A DNA stretch of 7,485 nt from assembly GCA_955651875.1 (NCBI GenBank), contig CATPAP010000242.1, positions 1-7,485 on the forward strand, in the 5' to 3' direction. The notes under the pieces were generated by a model. The model was given only the letters and a program-made list of their open reading frames with translations, searched no databases and had not been told where the DNA came from. This document shows positions 1-5,807 of this stretch, piece after piece (the stretch's first letter is position 1; every line of letters begins with the position of its first letter). This stretch comes from Candidatus Dormiibacterota bacterium (GTDB lineage Bacteria; Chloroflexota; Dormibacteria; Aeolococcales; Aeolococcaceae). Position numbers and translations under genes: made by a program.

Positions 1-690
1 CTCGTACCTGTCAACCTTCTGATCTTCCGGCGCCTCATCCCCCGCCACCGAGCAAGGGTCGTCGCCGCGCCACCGCCACACCTTCCGCTTATCGTCAGGT
101 ATCTGGCTGCAGACTACCTCGGCTCCCTCTTTCAGCTGGCTTCGGTAACGGTCCTGCCGCTGCTCGTGGCAGCGCGACTGGGGCTTGAGCAAGCGGCTTT
201 CTTCTACGCCGCTTGGGTGGTGGCAAGCGCTTTCGAGCTCGTCTTGGCCAACCTCGGAACGTCTCTGTTGGTCGAGGGCGCCAGCGATGAGCTCCGTATT
301 CGCTCACTCACAGGAAGCGTGGCGCGCCTCGCCTGCGCCTCCGTCATTCCGATTCTCGCGGCGACTGCCCTGTTTGCACCCCAGATACTGGCCGTGCTGG
401 GGCACGGCTATGCCGCCCAAGGTACCGTCCTGCTACGCCTCGTCTGTCTCGGAATGGTCTTCCGGGCCGCCGTGGTGCTGCACATCACAGTGGCTAGGGT
501 GCAACGCCGCATCCGCGCCGTACTGTTCACGCAGATGACCTTGTGCCTCGGCGTACTTGGCTTGTCGTTCACACTGGTGCCCACCGTAGGGAACGCTGGT
601 GTCGGCATCGCCTACGCTGTCACGCAGGGGACCGTTGCAGTCGCGCTAACTGGGGTTCAGTTGGTCACCAAGCTACGACGTGGTTTCTAG
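1..690 (+). CDS. Polysaccharide flippase, Wzx/MATE-like (C-terminal part)
   Basis: The reading frame is open from the first base and ends at TAG 688-690, so the start lies upstream; 229 residues are visible. The frame opens with a hydrophobic stretch ending in a basic loop (LVPVNLLIFRRLIPRHRAR), then about six membrane segments near residues 38-57, 63-85, 111-130, 139-157, 170-189 and 195-215. The pattern 'FAPQILAVLGHGYA' followed by 'LLRLVCLG', and the late 'GNAGVGIAYAVTQG', are typical of the C-terminal half of polysaccharide exporters of the MATE/MVF superfamily. Such proteins flip undecaprenyl-linked glycans across the plasma membrane. Its place at the head of a polysaccharide operon agrees. 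The exact family (Wzx or another MATE-type exporter) and the substrate cannot be decided from a fragment. Confidence 0.8.
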   Translation, partial: LVPVNLLIFRRLIPRHRARVVAAPPPHLPLIVRYLAADYLGSLFQLASVTVLPLLVAARLGLEQAAFFYAAWVVASAFELVLANLGTSLLVEGASDELRIRSLTGSVARLACASVIPILAATALFAPQILAVLGHGYAAQGTVLLRLVCLGMVFRAAVVLHITVARVQRRIRAVLFTQMTLCLGVLGLSFTLVPTVGNAGVGIAYAVTQGTVAVALTGVQLVTKLRRGF

Positions 691-2479
691 GCGGGTCCTG
701 CACCGAGTTTGGCTACCGGCGGGCCCGGCGACTCTGACCCTCGTCGCGTTGGCCGTTTGGGCGATCGCGCTACCCCACCTCGACGCGACCCATGTCGGCG
801 GCCTCGGCCTCATCGAGGTGGTTGGGCCGCTGTTCATTCTCTCCCTCGTCCTGTTGTGCGTCGCGTTCGGCTGGGGTCTGGCTCTGGCAAAGCCATCCGC
901 CCGGCTCTGCGCATTTCAGGTCGTGGCTCTGATCGTCGTGCTCAACACGCTGGCTGCCATCGTCGAGACTGAGCCATCGTACTTCTCGGCGTATCTCCAC
1001 GCCGGCTTCATCCAGTACATCGCGCAGCACGGCAGCCTGCTCCCACGGCTCGACGCCCGTTTCAGCTGGCCTGGCTCGTTCTCGCTCGGTGCAATGATCA
1101 TGCGCACTGCGGGACTCCAGAACGCCGTCGCCCTCATCCGCTGGGCGCCGCTGTTCTTTGAGCTCCTCTACCTTGCCCCCGTACTGGCGATCACGCGAGC
1201 GGCGGTGCGGGGCGGGCGCGTGCGATGGGCGGCGGTCTGGTTGTTCTATGTCGCCAACTGGATTGGGCAGGATTACCTCTCACCCCAAGCCCTCAACTTC
1301 TTCTTTGTGTTGGTAGTGGTTGCCGCGGTCCTCCACTGGTCACCGCGGGCCCGGGTGCTAGTCGGCTCGAGCCTTCGAGGGCGCGGGTTACTCACACGGT
1401 TTCGTCGCCGGGTGGGAGGTGATGAGGAGTTCGCAGTGCAAGAGGTCGGTGGACTGCCCAGCCAGGTCTCGCCTTGGCGACGTGTGCTCGTCATCGTGGC
1501 CATCGTTGTGATCACAGCGGTGATCACCATCAGTCACCAGGTCAGTCCCGTGATCCTCGCTGCACTCTTCGGCGCGATGTGGCTCACTGGGCGGGCTGGG
1601 TCCTTGCGCTTGCCAGTCATGTGCGTCGCGATGTTTCTTGGCTACCTCAGCCTCGGAGCACAGGAGTATTGGGTGGGACATCTCGACGCTCTACTGGGGA
1701 GCATCGGTCATGTCAACCAAAATCTCAGCGCCAACCTCGGCGGGCGGATTAAGGGTAGCGACGTGCACCGATTGGTCCTCGACGCGCGGATCGGGCTGGT
1801 GCTCGTCATGGCTGCGCTTGGCGCCGTCGGGCTGCTGCGTGCCTGGCGTGCGGGCCATAACCGGTTGTCGTGGGCTTTCATGGCCGTAGCTCCATTCCCG
1901 CTTTTTGTGCTGCAGAGCTATGGGGGCGAGGCGGTACTGCGTTCCTACCTGTTTACCCTTCCTTTTCTCAGCATCCTCGCAGCGCATGCCTTCTTTGTGG
2001 CAACACGGCGGTCAGTAATGGGCGCCATCGCGCTGTCGCTGATTAGCTCCATTCTGGCCGTCGGATTCATCACAGCGCGGTACGGCAACGACCAGTTCGA
2101 GCAAGTGGCTCCATCGGAGGCTGACGCGGTCGCCTGGATCTACGGCCACGCCCCCCTCGGATCTACCATCGTCGCCGCTTCCCGCAACCTTCCGTGGAGG
2201 TACCGGGACATTGACACATACCACTACAACCCCGCCGACGACGCGATCCTGTCGAACCCGGACAGCGTCATTCGCCTGCTCGAGGGCAGCAAGGGTGCCG
2301 CGTTCTTCATCTCAACAAAGGCCGAGGAAGTTTTCGGCGAGGAGCTCTATGGCCTCGCACCCGGATGGCTCGACGCCCTCGACGCAAAGCTCGAAAGTAA
2401 TGGGCGGGTCCAAGTTGTCTTTCGCGAAGGGGATGCCCGGGTATATGCGCTATACGGTGCCTTGAGGGTGCTCCCGTGA
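680..2479 (+). CDS. Polytopic membrane protein, GT-C/polymerase-like, 599 aa
   Basis: It starts at GTG 680, overlapping the flippase gene by 11 nt, and ends at TGA 2477-2479. About 12 hydrophobic segments are visible (near 15-32, 48-70, 76-95, 148-172, 181-195, 204-220, 268-284, 288-303, 309-326, 370-387, 396-412, 420-440 and 446-464; some may be re-entrant). They are split by a charged linker at 221-267, and a soluble tail of about 130 residues follows (467-599). Three motifs stand out: WIGQDYLSPQ (194-202), SHQVSP (285-290) and YGGEAVLR..LF.LP (414-428). From memory, similar motifs recur in unnamed membrane proteins of actinobacterial polysaccharide loci. The layout of many helices plus a C-terminal extracytoplasmic domain fits GT-C glycosyltransferases using polyprenyl-phosphate sugars, or a Wzy-like polymerase. 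The function is inferred from layout and neighbours, not proven by a catalytic motif. Confidence 0.75.
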   Translation: MVSRRVLHRVWLPAGPATLTLVALAVWAIALPHLDATHVGGLGLIEVVGPLFILSLVLLCVAFGWGLALAKPSARLCAFQVVALIVVLNTLAAIVETEPSYFSAYLHAGFIQYIAQHGSLLPRLDARFSWPGSFSLGAMIMRTAGLQNAVALIRWAPLFFELLYLAPVLAITRAAVRGGRVRWAAVWLFYVANWIGQDYLSPQALNFFFVLVVVAAVLHWSPRARVLVGSSLRGRGLLTRFRRRVGGDEEFAVQEVGGLPSQVSPWRRVLVIVAIVVITAVITISHQVSPVILAALFGAMWLTGRAGSLRLPVMCVAMFLGYLSLGAQEYWVGHLDALLGSIGHVNQNLSANLGGRIKGSDVHRLVLDARIGLVLVMAALGAVGLLRAWRAGHNRLSWAFMAVAPFPLFVLQSYGGEAVLRSYLFTLPFLSILAAHAFFVATRRSVMGAIALSLISSILAVGFITARYGNDQFEQVAPSEADAVAWIYGHAPLGSTIVAASRNLPWRYRDIDTYHYNPADDAILSNPDSVIRLLEGSKGAAFFISTKAEEVFGEELYGLAPGWLDALDAKLESNGRVQVVFREGDARVYALYGALRVLP

Positions 2480-2832
2480 CCCAACACACGTCGCGCCGCG
2501 GCGGCGCAGCTGCGCTATTGATACTCACCGCTGCGGCGGCCTTTCTCACGCTGTCGAACTCTTCGAGTCCAGTACGACCGGCTGTGATGGTCGCTTTCTT
2601 CTGCTTAGTTCCGGGTAACGCGCTGGTTGGATTCCTCGATCTGCGGCCGCCCAGCGCCGCGCTCGCTCTGGGGCTTGGCGTCAGTCTCGCACTGAGCACG
2701 CTGTGCGCTCAAGTCATGGTCTGGTGCGGCGTTTGGAACCCTACGGCGGGACTGATTGTCCTCGTCCTCGTCGCCGCGCCCTGCCTTGTCTTGCAGGTCT
2801 TGATCAGTCCGCGTCAAGGGAAGTTTGAGTGA
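2476..2832 (+). CDS. Small four-helix membrane protein, 118 aa, unknown function
   Basis: The GTG start at 2476 shares bases with the preceding TGA (GTGA overlap). A purine-rich GAGGGTG at 2464-2470 sits 5 nt upstream as a plausible ribosome binding site. The stop is TGA 2830-2832. After a short basic N-terminus (TSRRGG) there are four hydrophobic segments near residues 10-28, 34-53, 60-84 and 90-110, with the second containing 'FFCLVPGNALVGFL'. The tail is short and basic to acidic (SPRQGKFE). The VPG followed by a leucine-rich stretch faintly recalls the N-terminal membrane part of DUF1616-type proteins, but I cannot assign a family. Position and coupling imply that it works with the 599-residue membrane protein. 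No enzymatic motif is visible, so a structural or accessory role in glycan assembly is an inference. Confidence 0.72.
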   Translation: MTQHTSRRGGAAALLILTAAAAFLTLSNSSSPVRPAVMVAFFCLVPGNALVGFLDLRPPSAALALGLGVSLALSTLCAQVMVWCGVWNPTAGLIVLVLVAAPCLVLQVLISPRQGKFE

Positions 2833-3062
2833 GCCACGACCTGGCGTTGACCGCTGCTTCCACCTCCTCAGCACTGGGCAGGGCGACGTTCCTGGCCACC
2901 CTCATCGTCACGGTGACGCTCGTCGCGATGCTCATGGCTGCGGAGGGTCTCGCACAGGGCGGTCGGGGCAGGGTCGTCCGCCGCGTGTTGGACCTGCTAT
3001 CGATTGGCGCAGCGCTCGTCTTCGTGGCGCTCGTGATCTTTCGCTTCGTGGTGATCCGTTAG
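2829..3062 (+). CDS. Small two-helix membrane protein, 77 aa, unknown function
   Basis: It starts at GTG 2829 in a GTGA overlap with the preceding stop and has an AAGGGAAG purine tract at 2816-2823 as likely ribosome binding site. It ends at TAG 3060-3062. Two membrane segments are visible, about residues 19-40 and 54-74, joined by a Gly/Arg-rich loop (QGGRGRVVRR) that would lie in the cytoplasm by the positive-inside rule. An alternative frame is open through the same DNA as an upstream extension of the pyruvyl transferase gene. That product is Arg/Gly/His/Asp-rich and unlike any fold, whereas this frame gives a clean hairpin and is linked by overlaps on both sides. No family is recognised; it may be a partner of the two membrane proteins before it. 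Confidence 0.68.
   Translation: MSHDLALTAASTSSALGRATFLATLIVTVTLVAMLMAAEGLAQGGRGRVVRRVLDLLSIGAALVFVALVIFRFVVIR
3050..3055 (+). promoter_or_regulatory. Ribosome binding site fixing the pyruvyl transferase start
   Basis: GGTGAT at 3050-3055 matches six bases of the anti-Shine-Dalgarno complement GGAGGTGAT and lies 6 nt before GTG 3062. It supports that start over the much longer open frame reaching back to 2825 and over TTG 3089. Confidence 0.5.
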
Positions 3063-4132
3063 TGCCACCACGCGAGAGAACCCGACGGTTGTCACGCCCC
3101 ACCGTCGCGTACCTCGGCTGGTCCGGGCGAGGAAACCTCGGCGACGACGCGATCGAGTTGGCGATGCGCGCCGCCATTCCAGATGCCACATTCATTCAAC
3201 TCCCGCTGTCGATTCGGGAGACCTCTCGCTTCCTGGTGCGCTCAGCCGGTCGCCGACCCGTGCGCGATGCACACGTCCTGCTCGGGGGTGGAACTGTCAT
3301 CGGCCGAACCAACTGGCGGTACCCACTGCGCATCGGGCTAGCGACTGCTCGGCGACGCCCGGCGCACATGCTCGGGGCGGGCGTCGAGGATCCGGCCTTC
3401 CGTGGTCGCCACTCCTTCTCGGGAAACAACGAGCTTGCCAAGTGGAAGTCCATCCTCAGCAGGTTCGCGACCGTGACGGTCCGCGGCCCGCGTTCGGCCG
3501 ACCTTCTTGCCGGTATTGGAGTGACCGCGAGCGTCGTTGGAGACCCTGCGCTACTGCTGGGAGCCCCCACGGCAGCGCGTTATGCACGGTCCGACGGAGT
3601 TGTCGGTATCAACCTCGGACATGGCGACGATCTCTGGGGGCACAACCAAGAGGGCGTCGTCCGCGCTGCAGCCGACTTGGCGGCAGACTTGACCCACCGA
3701 GGTTTCGCAGTGCGCTTCTTGGTGGCGAATCCGGGTGACCTGGCGTCCACGCAGCGTTGCGTGTACCTCAGTGGTTTGCGTCTGTCCGATGTGCGTGTCG
3801 TCACCGACCCCGTCGCTTTTGTTGCCGAGGCAGCAGCGTGTTCGGTAGTCGTCGGCCAGCGCCTGCACGCGGTAGTGCTGGCGACCGCGGCCGGCGTTCC
3901 AGCCGTGATGCTCGAATACCAGCCGAAGTGCCTCGACTTCATGCTCTCGGTCGGCCGTGAGGACTGGTCGGTACGAACGGACCGCTTGGACGGAGGGAAA
4001 CTGTCCGAGATGGTGCGTGAACTGGCGGCCGAGCGTCAGCAGCACCAGCAAGAGATCGCCAGCGCTGTGCACGGCCTGCAGGGCGAGCTCACCAGGGAGG
4101 CGGAACTTATCCGTGGGTCTCTTGCCGTCTGA
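3062..4132 (+). CDS. Polysaccharide pyruvyl transferase family protein
   Basis: This family (PF04230; CsaB, WcaK and AmsJ relatives) adds a pyruvate ketal from phosphoenolpyruvate to sugar hydroxyls of surface or exopolysaccharide precursors in the cytoplasm. The 356-residue product shows the family's order of motifs: an N-terminal GWSGRGNLGDD nucleotide-fold-like loop (19-29), LLGGGTVIG (73-81), RGPRSADLL (141-149), VVGDPALLL (158-166), GINLG at the second domain (182-186), and GQRLHAVVLATAAGVP (265-280) followed by EYQPKCLDFM (285-294). A helical, Glu/Gln-rich tail ends the protein. The start is GTG 3062, overlapping the previous TAG by one base; the frame is open to 2825 but that extension lies over the 77-residue gene and is not protein-like. 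Length is normal for the family. The acceptor sugar is unknown, and some members of the family have other roles. Confidence 0.88.
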   Translation: MPPRERTRRLSRPTVAYLGWSGRGNLGDDAIELAMRAAIPDATFIQLPLSIRETSRFLVRSAGRRPVRDAHVLLGGGTVIGRTNWRYPLRIGLATARRRPAHMLGAGVEDPAFRGRHSFSGNNELAKWKSILSRFATVTVRGPRSADLLAGIGVTASVVGDPALLLGAPTAARYARSDGVVGINLGHGDDLWGHNQEGVVRAAADLAADLTHRGFAVRFLVANPGDLASTQRCVYLSGLRLSDVRVVTDPVAFVAEAAACSVVVGQRLHAVVLATAAGVPAVMLEYQPKCLDFMLSVGREDWSVRTDRLDGGKLSEMVRELAAERQQHQQEIASAVHGLQGELTREAELIRGSLAV

Positions 4133-5804
4133 GTACGATCCACTGCTGCAGAGTTGGATGGCGGGCCGTAGTCGGCGTGAGTTCCTTGGCTTGGCCGGGA
4201 CTGCGGCAATCGGCATAGTCGGGTCCAGCCTCTTCGCGGGATGCAGCGGCACGCTGCAATCGACCAACCAAACTCTTGCCCCAAGCTCGGGAGAGCCCTA
4301 CTATTTTCGTCCGCGCCAGAGCGTGTCCAATCACACGATCACCGCCGATGTCGTCATCTACGGTGCTACTGTCGCCGGGCTGGCGGCGGCGATCCAGGTT
4401 CGACGCATGGGCATGACCGCCGTCGTCGTCGAGCCCTCGCCGCACGTTGGCGGGATGACCACGGGAGGGCTCTCCGCGACGGACGTGGGCAGCTCTTCGG
4501 CGATCGGCGGATTCGCAAGCGAGTTCTATTCCGAGGTTGGCGTGCGTTATGGAAAGTCTGCCGGCTATCAGTTCGAGCCCCACGTCGCGTCCGAGGTCTT
4601 GCAGAGCTTCATTGAGCGGGCAGGAGTTCCGTTGTACCTGGAGGAGCATCCTGTCGGAGCGGTGCGCAGTGGCGATGGCCTGCAACTGAAGGCACTGCAC
4701 ATGGACTCTGGCCGCACCTTCACCGGTGGATGCTTCATCGACGCCTCGTATGAAGGGGACGTTATGGCCTTCGCCGGCGTGACCAGCACAGTCGGACGCG
4801 AGGCCAACTCGACCTACAGGGAGTCGATGAACGGGGTCCAACTCAACTCCCGGCACACGGCCTTCGAGAGCTGCATCGCGCCCGGGCCCGACCCTAACAC
4901 CCTATGGCCCACCGTCTTCGCGAGTGGGGCCGGCACTCCGGGCGCCCCTAGTACTGCGGTGCAGGCCTACTGCTTCCGCCTGACCGTCGTTCGATCGACA
5001 AAAGGAGTGCCGTTCCCTCATCCGACGAACCTGGACACCGCGCCGTACGAGCTCATGCTACGCGACATCCAAGGTACGGGAAAGAGTCCGCTTGTCTTCC
5101 AGGTTCCCCTTCCGCGACAAAAGTTTGACCTAAACAACGGGGGGCCGGTCTCGATAGATCTCGTCGGTGTCGGGGCAGCCTGGGCTGAGGCTAGCTTCCC
5201 GGAACGAGAGCAGATCTTCCAACAACACGTTCAGTATCAGCGTGGATTGATTTGGTTCCTCGCGAATGACAGTCGGGTACCGGCACACATACGCCACAGC
5301 ACGCAGAGCCTCAGCCTGGCACCTGGTGAGTTCCAAACCACCGGCGGATGGCCTTCTCAGTTGTACATCCGCGAGGCACGACGCATGGTGTCGGATGTGG
5401 TCTTGACCGAACGGGATGTGCTGCACCCCCTGGCACAGCCCACGTCGGTCGGATGTGGCTCGTACCTCGTCGACAGCCACGTTTGCAGCAGGGTGGTAGT
5501 GCGCGGCTGTGTCGCCAACGAGGGAGTGCTGTCGACGCCCGTCCCGGCGCGCTACTCGATCCCCTATGGCGCCATTCTGCCCCGGCGGTCTGAATGCGGC
5601 AATCTGTTGGTCCCGGTTTGCCTGTCGGCCACGCATGTCGCCTGGTCCTCACTTCGGACGGAACCCGTCTTCATGATCTTGGGCCAGTCTGCAGGTGCCG
5701 CTGCCGTACTGGCCATCCGCGCCGGCGTACGGGTACAGGACATCGACTCCAGCCGGTTGCGACCGACCCTGCTTGCTGCACGACAGGTGCTGGATCTCGC
5801 CTGA
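4113..5804 (+). CDS. Tat-exported lipoprotein FAD-dependent oxidoreductase
   Basis: From GTG 4113 the product has 563 residues. A twin-arginine signal SRREFLGLAG (20-29) leads into a hydrophobic stretch ending in LFAG-C, a lipobox with Cys44 as the expected lipid anchor. The FAD-binding domain follows: VVIYGATVAG (80-89), Glu107 at the end of the second strand, and GGMTTGGLSATD (113-124). Later come IDASYEGD (209-216), LYIREARRM (417-425) and a C-terminal block from IPYGAILPRR (483 on) through EPVFMILGQ to SAGAAA (531). These are the hallmarks of the FAD_oxidored family (PF12831), whose substrates are mostly unknown. Tat export fits a protein folded around FAD before transport, acting on the outer face. 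GGGAGG at 4095-4100 favours GTG 4113 despite a 12-nt spacer; ATG 4158 gives a shorter, classical signal peptide and is a real alternative. Its substrate may be the locus polysaccharide (inference). Confidence 0.87.
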   Translation: MGLLPSEYDPLLQSWMAGRSRREFLGLAGTAAIGIVGSSLFAGCSGTLQSTNQTLAPSSGEPYYFRPRQSVSNHTITADVVIYGATVAGLAAAIQVRRMGMTAVVVEPSPHVGGMTTGGLSATDVGSSSAIGGFASEFYSEVGVRYGKSAGYQFEPHVASEVLQSFIERAGVPLYLEEHPVGAVRSGDGLQLKALHMDSGRTFTGGCFIDASYEGDVMAFAGVTSTVGREANSTYRESMNGVQLNSRHTAFESCIAPGPDPNTLWPTVFASGAGTPGAPSTAVQAYCFRLTVVRSTKGVPFPHPTNLDTAPYELMLRDIQGTGKSPLVFQVPLPRQKFDLNNGGPVSIDLVGVGAAWAEASFPEREQIFQQHVQYQRGLIWFLANDSRVPAHIRHSTQSLSLAPGEFQTTGGWPSQLYIREARRMVSDVVLTERDVLHPLAQPTSVGCGSYLVDSHVCSRVVVRGCVANEGVLSTPVPARYSIPYGAILPRRSECGNLLVPVCLSATHVAWSSLRTEPVFMILGQSAGAAAVLAIRAGVRVQDIDSSRLRPTLLAARQVLDLA

Positions 5805-5807
5805 TCA
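5802..5807. other. Abutting convergent stop codons (TGATCA)
   Basis: TGA 5802-5804 ends the flavoenzyme on the plus strand, and TCA 5805-5807 is the TGA of the glycoside hydrolase on the minus strand. Together they form a perfect six-base palindrome with no spacer, so no independent terminator can lie between the two genes. Confidence 0.9.

Noticed and set aside
1508..1527. Two copies of the palindrome GTGATCAC, 12 nt apart
   Set aside because: They encode the repeated hydrophobic residues VIT in a membrane helix of the large protein; position inside a gene and codon repetition explain them better than an operator.
3551..4267. A 238-residue open frame on the minus strand opposite the pyruvyl transferase gene
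   Set aside because: It is a by-product of GC-rich codon use; the product is low in hydrophobic core pattern and has no recognisable motif, while the plus strand carries a clear family.
4362..4391. FAD-binding motif reads GATVAG rather than GxGxxG
   Set aside because: A threonine in the second glycine position is usual in this oxidoreductase family (GGTPAG-like), so it is not a lost active site.
4107..4856. A 249-residue open frame on the minus strand opposite the flavoenzyme start
   Set aside because: Arg/His/Gly-rich product without fold-like pattern, lying over strongly supported Tat signal and FAD-binding coding sequence.
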